DNA from: Ectobacillus funiculus
GTDB lineage: Bacteria > Bacillota > Bacilli > Bacillales > Bacillaceae_G
Assembly: GCF_004138295.1 (NCBI RefSeq)
Contig: NZ_SCFM01000006.1
Span: forward strand, 310,001 to 374,000
Length of the DNA: 64,000 bases
Direction: 5' to 3'
A program made the translations under genes and the position numbers. This document shows, one piece after another, positions 37,196 through 45,628 of this stretch (position 1 is its first letter; every line of letters begins with the position of its first letter). Below the pieces are notes generated by a model. That model did not search any database and was not told where the DNA came from. It was given only the letters and a program-made list of their open reading frames with translations.

Positions 37196-37833
37196 TGAAC
37201 ACACGTATATATCCACTATTACTCGTCGTAATTGGGATTTCGTTAAGCATTTGGGCATATCCGCAATTGCCAAATCAGGTACCGATACATTGGAATTTCG
37301 AAGGTCAAGTGGATGGCTATGGCAGCAGACTATCAGCGGTTTTGATCTTACCCATTGTCTCAGCGGCTGTTTTCATTCTGCTGCTTATTCTCCCTAAACT
37401 AGACCCGCGTAAGGAAAATTACAAAAAGTTCAAAGGCAGCTATGCTATTATTATGAACAGCGTTTTTACATTCCTGCTGTTTACACACGCACTTGTCATA
37501 TTTAGTGCGCTCGGCTATCCTATCTCGATTGAAACAGTGGTTCCAATGGGCGTTGGTATTCTGTTTATCATTATCGGCAACTATATGCAGCGCATCAAAT
37601 CCAATTATTTCGTAGGTATTCGGACACCATGGGCACTTCAGGATGAAGATGTATGGAAAATGACGCACCGCCTCGGCGCACGCTTGTTTATCATTGCCGG
37701 CAGTCTTATTTTCATTTCCGGACTTCTTCCAAATGCTTGGAAGCTCCCTCTCCTGATAGGTTCAATTGTGCTAGCAGTCGGAGTTCCCTATATTGCTTCT
37801 TACCTGTTTTATAGAAACAATAGAACTGAGTAA
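37192..37833 (+). CDS. sdpI: SdpI-family immunity/signalling membrane protein
   Basis: A 213-residue six-helix membrane protein. It starts with the DUF1648-type segment (YPQLPNQVPIHWNFEGQVDG) and ends with the SdpI domain (VGIRTPWALQDEDVWKMTHR). SdpI protects against the SdpC killing factor and sequesters SdpR. No sdpABC toxin genes are visible, so this is an orphan immunity pair that may defend against other strains. Confidence 0.88.
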   Translation: MMNTRIYPLLLVVIGISLSIWAYPQLPNQVPIHWNFEGQVDGYGSRLSAVLILPIVSAAVFILLLILPKLDPRKENYKKFKGSYAIIMNSVFTFLLFTHALVIFSALGYPISIETVVPMGVGILFIIIGNYMQRIKSNYFVGIRTPWALQDEDVWKMTHRLGARLFIIAGSLIFISGLLPNAWKLPLLIGSIVLAVGVPYIASYLFYRNNRTE

Positions 37834-37997
37834 AAAGGGATGGCTCAAGCAGCCGCCTCCGTATGTTCCCCCTGAGGCACCAAAGCTACAGTAACCCTAT
37901 GTTTTTCCAAATTAGTATGTCATAACAGCATAACATACAGCATATATATAGGATATAAAATACAAGTATTAGGATTTTCCCCATATGTTCAAAATGA

Positions 37998-38030
37998 AAA
38001 GGCTTCCTTACAGGAAGCCTCTTTTTTACA
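37998..38030 (+). terminator. Terminator of sdpRI
   Basis: AAAAGGCTTCC/GGAAGCCTCTTTTTT with loop TTACA. Confidence 0.85.
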
Positions 38031-38035
38031 CTCAC

Positions 38036-38169
38036 ACTGTTAGGAAAGTATAAGTTTCCAGCCAGAAGTGAATTCGGCGTAGTCGGAAATTTGAGGAATG
38101 CAGTATAAGTAGGGCTACGCCTCTGTCTTCGCTGGGGGCAGGGCTCGCCAATCGGCGAGTTTTCTTTAC
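38036..38169 (-). repeat. Dispersed repeat family A, copy 5
   Basis: A full reverse-orientation copy. It ends with CTCGCCAATCGGCGAG and TTTTCTTT, close to the 3' end of the NUDIX gene. Confidence 0.9.
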
Positions 38170-38226
38170 AATGTAAGAAAGTACAACTTTTCGGAGCAAT
38201 GTCCGCTTTTCTTATCTTCTAAAGGC

Positions 38227-38679
38227 TTACTCTGCGATTGCGAATAAATACTTATGTAAAATACGTTCTGTCACAGGATTTAGCTCCTCTGGCAGCTTTT
38301 CAATCGGGAAATATTGCAATTCTTGCCCTTCCCCATCTACCTGCAAGGAACCTGCCACTGAATCTGCTTGAAACACATGAATCACATTATAGACTTCATT
38401 CCCGTTCGGATATTGATAATACATGTCCTTTCCGGATAAAACCCCAAGAAACTGCAGCATTTCACTCTTTAATCCTGTTTCCTCGAGCAGCTCACGCGAT
38501 GCTGTTTCCTCAAGCGTTTCCCCGATTTCCATCGCTCCGCCTGGTACACTCCAATCGTTTGTATCCGTCCGCAATTGCAGCAGTACTTCCTGCGAATGAT
38601 TGAGCACAATAATAGCTGATCCGTTGAGAATAATAGGCCTCGTTCCTATCATTTCGCGCAGCTCTTCTATGTATCCCAT
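38227..38679 (-). CDS. NUDIX hydrolase
   Basis: A 150-residue NUDIX-fold pyrophosphohydrolase. The Nudix box (G-x5-E-x7-REL-x-EE-x-G) is complete from GGAMEIGET to RELLEETGL, so it should be active on a nucleoside diphosphate-X substrate. The specific substrate cannot be told. ATG 38679 follows GAGGAGGG; the 15 upstream codons of the longer frame are rejected. It lies alone between a family-A repeat and an 850-bp region with one small gene. Confidence 0.88.
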   Translation of the reverse strand: MGYIEELREMIGTRPIILNGSAIIVLNHSQEVLLQLRTDTNDWSVPGGAMEIGETLEETASRELLEETGLKSEMLQFLGVLSGKDMYYQYPNGNEVYNVIHVFQADSVAGSLQVDGEGQELQYFPIEKLPEELNPVTERILHKYLFAIAE

Positions 38680-38862
38680 TTTGGGCAATCCCTCCTCTAT
38701 TCCTATAGTCAAACTTCCAGACATCTTCTACCTCAATAGAAATTCTCATATGTGTCCATAGAAAAAGAACATATTATATAATATGTTCCTCTCCCATCTA
38801 TCTATCCATACATTTCTTTTTTCTCCAGAACACGGCTCTTAGCTCGCAAGCTGCTATCCTTG

Positions 38863-39036
38863 CTACTTTGCTTCTGTTTTTCCGAGAAAAAAGACGGCAG
38901 CCAGCACACAAATTGTTCCAAAAAACACACCTATCGTCGGAGCACTTGTTAGCACAGGCTTCAATGCGATTCCGCCGCTAAAACAGATTGATGCCAACAA
39001 ACTAAACAGAAGTGTTTTCTTTCTTCCTCTATTCAT
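38863..39036 (-). CDS. Small 57-aa membrane protein
   Basis: The minus strand encodes a basic start (MNRGRKKTLLFSLL), two hydrophobic segments and a short charged end (GKTEAK). The pattern of a double-spanning small protein is clear, but the ribosome site is weak (AGG at 11 bases). I do not recognise a family. From 39040 to 39596 only broken fragments in different frames are seen and no gene can be supported. Confidence 0.45.
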   Translation of the reverse strand: MNRGRKKTLLFSLLASICFSGGIALKPVLTSAPTIGVFFGTICVLAAVFFLGKTEAK

Positions 39037-39638
39037 CAAGCAACCTGGTTCACAAAACTTACCAAAAGTTACAATTCAGCATTACATTTACAAGTTTTGC
39101 ATCTCCTTTTGGAAACGCGTCCTCACAGGATTCGCACACTAGGGGATCGCCTGCGCGCAATCAATAAGGGATATTCTTGTTCCTTAATTATAGGTGTAAC
39201 CTATCCCTGTAAAGATAACCGCAGCCTTCTGCACGTTGTCCCAGCTTAAACGGTACTCCTAATATAAACCCTGTAAATACAAAACACCAATACCCTTTAG
39301 TATTATTTATCCACCTTTGGTAATTTCACGAAACCAGTTTTCACCTCCTCTACGCTCCTTCGAGCTTGAAAGCAAGAAACAGACACCCTAAAACCTATAA
39401 GAGCAATATCTAAGATTGTTTTTTATGATTTTATGTGCAATAAAATTCACTGTTTATAACTGCTACACTTTCTATATTTATCCATTTTTATTATACAAAA
39501 AAAGCAACTGACTTTCGACCTTTTCGATTCATCTTTTTCCGACAAGGTCACCGTCTTTTCCCAATAACCGAGATAATCGTACAAACAAAACCGCGAATGG
39601 TCTCATATACTGTCGTATCTCACTTCAGAGGTGTCGTT

Positions 39639-40265
39639 ATGACTCTGTATGTTAACGTATGTATATGCATTGCCCCCGGCGCAGATGCCGATTACGACCG
39701 CTTAAAACGGGACTTTTTATGCTCAGAGGATATTTGGTACCCGATTCGCTTCTCTGTTACACGCATTGTTCGTCTTAGCTCCTCCTACAGCTTCGCTGAT
39801 CGGGAAATTAGCTATCTTACTCCATTTACTGAACAGCCTAAAGTAAATCGCCTGATGCACCATGCTACAGCGCTTTCCCCAAGAGCGGATATTTATGTAT
39901 GCTATGTTGGCGGTGACTATTTCCAAGAAGATAATGTCATTGCCTGCGCCTGCTCTCGTGTTTCAAACGGAATCCTCAAGGGCTTTATTGTAATAACAAA
40001 CGGCGCTGCATCCCATTCGAATTTATACACGCTCGCCCATGAGCTTGGACATATTTTATTAACACGCCGCGAACAAGGAGTTTGGACGAATTCAGATCCA
40101 GACTGTCCCGACGGTGGGGTGCATCATCCAAATTCCCAGAACCTCATGCACCCGATTATTCCCTCACCGAAGTCGTGGCGCCATCCAGAGGATTTAATTA
40201 CATCCAATCAGCGGCGCACAGCGCTGCGCAGTCCGCTGTTAAAAGAAAAAAGCAACCGACGCTAA
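39639..40265 (+). CDS. Putative zinc metallopeptidase with HELGH motif
   Basis: A protein of about 208 residues. Residues near 127-140 read YTLAHELGHILLTRREQ, a HExxH zinc site in a helix. The later NSQNLMHP looks like the Met-turn region of metzincin-like proteases. ATG 39639 (AGAGGTG upstream) is preferred to GTG 39597. No clear signal peptide is present, although the first 15 residues are hydrophobic. The family is not identified. The C-terminus overlaps its own terminator. It stands alone. Confidence 0.65.
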   Translation: MTLYVNVCICIAPGADADYDRLKRDFLCSEDIWYPIRFSVTRIVRLSSSYSFADREISYLTPFTEQPKVNRLMHHATALSPRADIYVCYVGGDYFQEDNVIACACSRVSNGILKGFIVITNGAASHSNLYTLAHELGHILLTRREQGVWTNSDPDCPDGGVHHPNSQNLMHPIIPSPKSWRHPEDLITSNQRRTALRSPLLKEKSNRR

Positions 40266-40287
40266 TCTGATCGGTTGCTTTTTTCTA
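40245..40287. terminator. Bidirectional terminator
   Basis: AAAAAAGCAACCGA pairs with TCGGTTGCTTTTTT. The left arm lies inside the end of the metallopeptidase gene and the right arm sits before the convergent yvrJ-like gene. Confidence 0.88.
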
Positions 40288-40293
40288 TATCTC

Positions 40294-40440
40294 TTATTTA
40301 TCATATACAGAAAAATGCTGCGGCAGTTTCTCAATGGCCACAACGACAGCGTCCAGCTTACTCTCAATACGGTGCAGCAAATATAGGGTAACAACGATTG
40401 GAAAGCCGATATTGCCAATATATGCGATCCATTCCTCCAT
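40294..40440 (-). CDS. YvrJ-family small membrane protein
   Basis: A 48-residue protein, MEEWIAYIGNIGFPIVVTLY then LLHRIESKLDAVV, which is the full YvrJ pattern of one transmembrane helix followed by an amphipathic helix. The ATG at 40440 has GGAGGG upstream. YvrJ in B. subtilis sits near sigma-O genes; members resemble holin-like or regulatory micro-proteins, with function unknown. No sigO-type genes are adjacent. Confidence 0.78.
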   Translation of the reverse strand: MEEWIAYIGNIGFPIVVTLYLLHRIESKLDAVVVAIEKLPQHFSVYDK

Positions 40441-40544
40441 AGCTATTCCCTCCTTTTCTCTTTGTATATAAGAAAAAGAAGAAAAAATAGGCTATTGCTT
40501 GAATACATAATCGGTCCGTGTGTCTCCTCTTAACAACCTTTGTT

Positions 40545-40606
40545 ACACTGTAAGAGGAGACATTTCCAGCTAGAAGAGAATTCGACATAGTCGGAAACTT
40601 TAAGGA
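40545..40606 (-). repeat. Dispersed repeat family A, truncated copy 6
   Basis: The reverse-orientation right half only (ACACTGTAAGAGG to GAATTCGACATAGTCGGAAA). The left half with the hairpin is missing. Confidence 0.7.
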
Positions 40607-40634
40607 TAGTCCTCGTCGTCAATAAGCTGCTTTC

Positions 40635-41414
40635 TTATTTATATAAATCTGGACGGCGATCTTCAAAAACCGGAATACCGCGGCGCACCTCTGGGATTTT
40701 TGCAAAATCAAGCGTGCCGACGAGCATTTCTTCCCCTTCTCCCGCCTCAGCTACAACTTCGCCCCAAGGGTCAATAATCATCGAATGTCCCGCAAACACA
40801 TTGTTTGGATCGCCTCCAGCACGGTTGCACGCCACAACGTAGCATTGATTTTCAATTGCACGCGCTGTTAAAAGTGTACGCCAATGCGCCAGACGCGGCA
40901 GCGGCCACTCCGCCACAACAAACAGCACCTCTGCCCCCTTTGATGTATGTACACGCAGCCACTCTGGAAAACGAATGTCATAGCAAATAAAGCCGGCGCA
41001 CGGCACGTTATCGACTGTGAACTGTCCCTCATCGCTTCCGGGTGCTAAAAACTTATGCTCATCCATCAGCTGAAACAAATGTACCTTGCTGTATTCGCCA
41101 ACAATCTCGCCGCTTCGGTCAAACATATACATTGTGTTTGTTACGCCATCATCTGTACGCTTCGCAATCGAGCCGCCGACAATGTTTACATCATACGCTT
41201 TTGCCCACTCGCTCATTACACCCTTTACATGTACTCCGTCAACATCGCCAAGTACATCAAGACGCGTTAAATCATAGCCAGTCGTCCAAAGCTCCGGCAG
41301 CACAACAATATCAGGCTCCTGCTCCATTACAGCCGCCAGCTGCTCCGCTGCGCGCTTTACATTTTCCTCAATATCGCCAAATGCAATGTCCATTTGCAAG
41401 CATGCTACTTTCAT
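40635..41414 (-). CDS. mtnU: Carbon-nitrogen hydrolase next to mtnE
   Basis: A 259-residue nitrilase-superfamily amidase. The Glu-Lys-Cys triad is in VLPELWTTGYDL, GEYSKVHLF and GFICYDIRFPEWLR. It is divergent from mtnE, as mtnU/ykrU is in B. subtilis, and probably acts as an omega-amidase on alpha-ketoglutaramate formed by the transaminase step of methionine salvage. ATG 41414 with GGGAGGGG upstream. Two copies of a 13-bp direct repeat lie in its upstream region. Confidence 0.85.
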   Translation of the reverse strand: MKVACLQMDIAFGDIEENVKRAAEQLAAVMEQEPDIVVLPELWTTGYDLTRLDVLGDVDGVHVKGVMSEWAKAYDVNIVGGSIAKRTDDGVTNTMYMFDRSGEIVGEYSKVHLFQLMDEHKFLAPGSDEGQFTVDNVPCAGFICYDIRFPEWLRVHTSKGAEVLFVVAEWPLPRLAHWRTLLTARAIENQCYVVACNRAGGDPNNVFAGHSMIIDPWGEVVAEAGEGEEMLVGTLDFAKIPEVRRGIPVFEDRRPDLYK

Positions 41415-41454
41415 ATTTATAGCCCCTCCCGCATCCTCTTTTTATATACAGAAA

Positions 41455-41494
41455 AGAAACTGTACCTCTTCAGCAAACCGCAGAAACTGTACCT
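41455..41494 (-). repeat. Direct repeats upstream of mtnU
   Basis: AGAAACTGTACCT occurs at 41455 and again at 41482, a period of 27 bases. It lies in the mtnU leader or promoter region and may be a protein-binding site. Confidence 0.6.
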
Positions 41495-41631
41495 TTCCTA
41501 CTGTGATTTTGTTCTTTACAAATCACTCATAAACATATATGATTGGTCACTAGAATTGCAACATTTTTTAAAAGACGAAAAATACGCCCAATGGTTTTCT
41601 CTTATCCAAAATTATACAATGGGAGGGGGAT

Positions 41632-41724
41632 GTGCAGGAAGTGTTTTGCGATGTGAAATCGAGCATTCCTCCTCGACTTAGAAATGGGCCTGAAGTCGGG
41701 TATCCTGCACGAAAAATCCAATGA
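41632..41724 (+). CDS. 30-aa upstream ORF coupled to mtnE
   Basis: The frame starts at GTG 41632 directly after GGGAGGGGG, reads a short peptide ending PEVGYPARKIQ, and stops with the TGA inside the ATGA that begins mtnE. mtnE itself has no Shine-Dalgarno, so ribosomes leaving this ORF probably re-initiate there. An 8-bp stem (GTGCAGGA/TCCTGCAC) spans the ORF. The peptide has no recognisable family. Confidence 0.5.
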   Translation: MQEVFCDVKSSIPPRLRNGPEVGYPARKIQ

Positions 41725-42911
41725 AATCTTTTAAAACTTCTCACGTTTTAACACAATTGCCAACACAATTTTTTGCCTCACTTGTGCAAAAGGTCAACAA
41801 GGTAATGAGCGAAGGACATGATGTCATCAATCTCGGACAAGGAAATCCAGACCAACCGACCCCAACACATATAGTACGGGCGCTGCAGGAGGCTGCCGCA
41901 AATCCCGTGCATCATAAATATCCGCCATTTCGCGGAACACACAGCTTAAAGGAAGCGGTTGCAGTATTTTATAAGCGTGAATATGGCGTAACACTTGATC
42001 CTGAAAAGGAAGTCGCGGTTTTATTCGGGGGCAAAGCCGGTCTTGTTGAGCTTCCGCTCTGCTTTACCGAGCCTGGAGATACGATTTTGGTACCAGACCC
42101 AGGCTATCCGGATTATTGGTCAGGCGTCGCTCTTGCAAAAGCAAAGATGAGCATGATGCCGCTGCTTGCCGAAAACGGCTTTCTTCCTGATTATAGCAAG
42201 CTTGCGCCCGAGGTGGCGGACGAAGCAAAGCTTATGTTCCTCAACTATCCAAACAACCCGACAGGTGCAGTGGCGACGAAGGAATTTTTTGCGGAAACAG
42301 CTGCTTTTGCAAATAAGCATAACATCTTAGTTTGCCACGATTTCGCATACGGCGCGATCGGCTTTAACGGGAAAAAGCCAATTAGCTTCCTTCAAGCAGA
42401 AGGCGCAAAGGAAGCAGGTATTGAAATCTACACAATGTCGAAAACGTATAATATGGCTGGCTGGCGCATCGCGTTTGCAGTCGGAAACGAAAGCGTCATT
42501 GAAGCGATTAACCTGCTGCAGGATCATATGTATGTAAGCATATTCGGCGCCATTCAAGAAGCCACAAAACAAGCATTGCTCCAACCGCAAACATGCGTCG
42601 AAGAACTTGTAGCCCGCTATGAGTCACGCCGCGAAGCATTGGTCTCTGCTTGTCATTCCATCGGGTGGGATGTAAAAGCACCAGAGGGCTCCTTCTTTGC
42701 GTGGCTTCCTATTCCCGACGGTTATACATCACAGCAATTTGCCGATATCTTGCTCGAACAAGCGCACGTTGCAGTTGCACCAGGCAATGGCTTCGGTGAG
42801 CACGGCGAAGGGTATGTACGCGTCGGTCTGCTTCATACAGAGGAACGCCTGCAGGAAGCAATCCAACGCATTGCGAAGCTTGGTATTTTCGAAAGAACAT
42901 GTACAATGTAG
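41721..42911 (+). CDS. mtnE: Methionine-salvage aminotransferase
   Basis: A 396-residue class I/II PLP aminotransferase that regenerates methionine from 2-keto-4-methylthiobutyrate. Long stretches match B. subtilis MtnE, such as QFFASLVQKVNK and INLGQGNPDQPTP. The PLP-Lys is in YTMSKTYNMAGWR. The ATG at 41721 gives the conserved N-terminus but lacks its own ribosome site and overlaps an upstream ORF by 4 bp. The usual SAM (S-box) leader is not clearly present. A family-A repeat follows its stop. Confidence 0.9.
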   Translation: MKSFKTSHVLTQLPTQFFASLVQKVNKVMSEGHDVINLGQGNPDQPTPTHIVRALQEAAANPVHHKYPPFRGTHSLKEAVAVFYKREYGVTLDPEKEVAVLFGGKAGLVELPLCFTEPGDTILVPDPGYPDYWSGVALAKAKMSMMPLLAENGFLPDYSKLAPEVADEAKLMFLNYPNNPTGAVATKEFFAETAAFANKHNILVCHDFAYGAIGFNGKKPISFLQAEGAKEAGIEIYTMSKTYNMAGWRIAFAVGNESVIEAINLLQDHMYVSIFGAIQEATKQALLQPQTCVEELVARYESRREALVSACHSIGWDVKAPEGSFFAWLPIPDGYTSQQFADILLEQAHVAVAPGNGFGEHGEGYVRVGLLHTEERLQEAIQRIAKLGIFERTCTM

Positions 42912-42934
42912 GGACGTTCTACAACGATGCGGGT

Positions 42935-43067
42935 AAAGAAAACTCGCCGATTAGCGAGCCGGTTGGCGAAGACAGAGGCGCAGCCCTACTTATATACTGT
43001 ATTCCTAAAGTTTCCGGCTACGTCGAATTCGCTTCTAGCTGGAAATTTATACTTTCCTACAGTGGTA
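42935..43067 (+). repeat. Dispersed repeat family A, copy 7
   Basis: A forward copy, 24 bp after the mtnE stop. The inner segment CCCTGCTCTTGGGC is replaced by CGGTTGGC. Confidence 0.9.
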
Positions 43068-43098
43068 CAAAAAGCCGGGGGCATTGCCCTCGGCTTAA
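43068..43098 (-). terminator. Terminator of aldo-keto reductase gene
   Basis: AAGCCGGGGGC pairs with GCCCTCGGCTT. The minus-strand side ends in TTTTTGT. Confidence 0.8.
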
Positions 43099-43110
43099 CG
43101 ATCGGCTGTA

Positions 43111-43950
43111 TTAGAAATCAAAGTTATCAGGATCCGGCCCCACACGATGATTTTGATTCAAAGCATCGATTCGGTCCATATCCTCTGCAGTTAATTCAAA
43201 ATCAAAAATAGCGGCATTTTCGATAATGCGATGTTCCTTTATAGATTTAGGAATGGTCACAACACCATGCTGTAAGTCCCAGCGCAAAATCACTTGAGCA
43301 ATGGATTTTCCGTGTTGGCTTGCGATTTCTTGCAGCTCTGGCTGGTCTAATAATTGACCTTGCATAAGAGGGGACCACGCTTCCAGTTGAACCCCTTGTT
43401 CCTTACAGAACATTTGTAATTCTACTTGTGTCAGCCTTGGATGATACTCCACTTGGTTGATCATTGGCTTGATTTCTGCTTCCTTCAGTAAGTCTTGCAA
43501 GTGATGAATTTGGAAGTTGCTTACCCCAATTGCGCGAATACGTCCTGCCTTATAAAGAGCTTCCAATGCTCTCCAAGTCTCTTTATACTTTCCTTCAACC
43601 GGCCAGTGAATCAGGTATAAGTCCAAATAATCTAATCCCAGCTTTTCTAAGCTTGTCTCAAAAGCAGTAAGCGTAGTCTCATAGCCTTGATCTGCATTCC
43701 ATACCTTTGAAGTCACAAACAAATCCTCACGGGATAAGCCCACATCCGCAAGCCCCTCACGGATTGCCTGCCCAACTCCCTCTTCATTCCCATAAATCGC
43801 TGCCGTATCAATGCTGCGATATCCATGCTTAATAGCAGCCTTTACTGCATGAACCAATTCTGGTCCTTCTTCTACCTTAAATACCCCTAAGCCAAACCAA
43901 GGCATTTTTACACCATTATGCAATGTAGTTGTACTTTGTAAGTTCTGCAT
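43111..43950 (-). CDS. Aldo/keto reductase
   Basis: A 279-residue NADPH-dependent AKR (YvgN/YtbE type) that reduces glyoxals and other aldehydes. The catalytic tetrad is visible: Asp and Tyr in SIDTAAIYGNEEGVG, Lys in FVTSKVWNADQG and His in YLIHWPVEG. The cofactor segment IPKSIKEHRIIENAAI is near the C-terminus. ATG 43950 follows GAGGAGG. It is a monocistronic gene with its own terminator. Confidence 0.9.
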   Translation of the reverse strand: MQNLQSTTTLHNGVKMPWFGLGVFKVEEGPELVHAVKAAIKHGYRSIDTAAIYGNEEGVGQAIREGLADVGLSREDLFVTSKVWNADQGYETTLTAFETSLEKLGLDYLDLYLIHWPVEGKYKETWRALEALYKAGRIRAIGVSNFQIHHLQDLLKEAEIKPMINQVEYHPRLTQVELQMFCKEQGVQLEAWSPLMQGQLLDQPELQEIASQHGKSIAQVILRWDLQHGVVTIPKSIKEHRIIENAAIFDFELTAEDMDRIDALNQNHRVGPDPDNFDF

Positions 43951-44083
43951 TTCTATATCCTCCTCAAACTTATTCCTATTAGACAATAAAGTAAGATAGC
44001 TGCTAATAAGCTGTCTATTATCCGTCAGCTATCCCCTTTGACAAGAGTTATTATGACTGATAGTACTGCTCATGAGAAGAACG

Positions 44084-44139
44084 CACTTAAAAGTGCCATA
44101 GGTACTTTTAAGTTCTATAGGCACTTTTAAGTTCTATAG
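44084..44139. repeat. Nested short repeats
   Basis: ACTTTTAAGTTCTATAG occurs twice (44104 and 44124), and ACTTAAAAGTGCC before them is its inverted partner. They can form a hairpin upstream of the aldo-keto reductase. The function is unclear. Confidence 0.6.
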
Positions 44140-44140
44140 T

Positions 44141-44248
44141 AAAGAAAACTCGTCGATTGGCGAAGCCCTACTTATACTGTATTCCTAAAATTTCCGACTA
44201 CGCCGAATTCACTTCTGGCTGGAAATTTATACTTTCCTACAATGTAAA
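44141..44248 (+). repeat. Dispersed repeat family A, copy 8 (internal deletion)
   Basis: A forward copy in which GATTGGCGA joins straight to AGCCCTACTTATACTG. About 25 internal bases are lost between two GCGA/GCGTAG-like sites. Confidence 0.88.
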
Positions 44249-44310
44249 TAAGACCGCCAAAAATTTTCTGGCAGTCTCGTTTACTGCTAGTTCGTAAGGG
44301 CTAGCAGCTC
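44249..44310 (-). terminator. Two hairpins after yhaP-like gene
   Basis: AGACCGCCA/TGGCAGTCT at 44252-44277 and CTGCTAG/CTAGCAG at 44285-44308, downstream of the ABC permease on the minus strand. Confidence 0.55.
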
Positions 44311-44374
44311 TTTTGCAGTTGTGGCTGAAGAACTATCTGCTTTAACTAGTAATCATCCTCTTCGTTTCCTAGCT

Positions 44375-45628
44375 TTATTCATTTTTTGTTAATTGAAGTG
44401 CCTTTTTTATATCCTTAAAGGAGCTGGATTTTCCGTACATAAGAACGCCGCCTTTATATACCCTTGCTCCAAATATGGCGAGAACCACAATCGTCACTAT
44501 CAGAATACCTATTCCCACTAACGGCTCCCAAACAGGAATAGTCAACATCCCAACACGCATGAACATCAACATTGGTGTAAAAAAGGGAATATAGGAGGTT
44601 ACCGTAATAAATGTGGTATCCGGCTGGCCCAAACCAAACACCGCAATCATAAATCCAGCAACTATTAATAGAGTCATCGGGGTAATCATTTGCTGAACAT
44701 CCTCAATTCTGCTTACTAAAGAGCCTAAAAATGCCGCTAAGGTCGCATATAGGAAATACCCTAGTACAAAAAAGACGACTGCATATATAACAGTGGCTAT
44801 TGGAATAGTATTGAATCCAAAAGAATCAAAAAACCCGCCTTCCATTGAGGAAAGATTTTGTTTAACAGAATAATAGCCTATTCCTAATAACACGATAAGC
44901 TGAGTCAAACTTAGTAAACCTACACCTAATATTTTGGCAAACATTTGCTTAATGGGAGAAACGCTTGAAATTAAAATTTCCATAACGCGAGACGATTTCT
45001 CTATAGCAACCTCCATCGCAATCATGTTCGCATACATGATCACTGAAAAATAGATAATGAACAATAACACATATACCAAACCTCTAGCTTGATCCAATTC
45101 TTCTTCTGTTTTTGCATTTTTCTCAAGAGCCACTCGCTCAAATGAAACAGGCTCATACAGCTTTGCTAGCTGCTCAGAAGATAGATTGATTTTTGATGCC
45201 GCAATTTGCGTTTTAATTTGCTGCAGACTATTTTGTAATTCTGTAGGTAAAGTCGAATCTGCGATTGTCATAGATTTATACGTAGCCAAAGGAAGGTTTT
45301 CTTTATCAAATGAAAGGATCAGTAAACCTTTATAGGAGCCTTTTTCTACTTCAGATTGTGCTTTTTTCTCTCCATCCGTATAATTGACCAGTTTGATGTC
45401 CTGGTTTATCCCTTTTACATTCTGCTTAAGCGGTTCAAACAGGGCATTTGTTTCGTCAATCACAGCAATTGTATCCTTTTCCTCCCCTTTATTAAAAAAG
45501 TTAATAATATTCGTCATATTGGTTAAACCAATCATGAGTACCAAAGTGATAGCGGTAGAAATTAAAAATTGTTTTGTTTTTAGCTTACTCGTGTATGTAT
45601 GAAATAAGATAATCCAGAAGTTATTCAT
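44375..45628 (-). CDS. ABC-2 type export permease (YhaP-like)
   Basis: A 417-residue permease. TM1 near the N-terminus is followed by a large extracellular domain (about residues 45-190), and then five to six helices. The ABC-2 motif IEKSSRVMEILISSVSPIKQ is in the middle. This matches NatB/YhaP-type exporters. ATG 45628 (AGGTG upstream) is preferred to the GTG three codons before. It overlaps the stop of the ATPase gene by 8 bp. The substrate is unknown; relatives export Na+ or peptides. Confidence 0.88.
   Translation of the reverse strand: MNNFWIILFHTYTSKLKTKQFLISTAITLVLMIGLTNMTNIINFFNKGEEKDTIAVIDETNALFEPLKQNVKGINQDIKLVNYTDGEKKAQSEVEKGSYKGLLILSFDKENLPLATYKSMTIADSTLPTELQNSLQQIKTQIAASKINLSSEQLAKLYEPVSFERVALEKNAKTEEELDQARGLVYVLLFIIYFSVIMYANMIAMEVAIEKSSRVMEILISSVSPIKQMFAKILGVGLLSLTQLIVLLGIGYYSVKQNLSSMEGGFFDSFGFNTIPIATVIYAVVFFVLGYFLYATLAAFLGSLVSRIEDVQQMITPMTLLIVAGFMIAVFGLGQPDTTFITVTSYIPFFTPMLMFMRVGMLTIPVWEPLVGIGILIVTIVVLAIFGARVYKGGVLMYGKSSSFKDIKKALQLTKNE

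Noticed and set aside
39060-39596. A gene in the 530-bp gap before the HELGH protein
   Set aside because: Only short, stop-interrupted fragments in changing frames are seen on the minus strand, perhaps a decayed membrane protein, not supportable.
41560-41725. S-box (SAM) riboswitch upstream of mtnE
   Set aside because: Some short pieces look alike, but the core GAGGGACUGGCCC and CCGGCAACC are missing. Mentioned only as possible ancestry.
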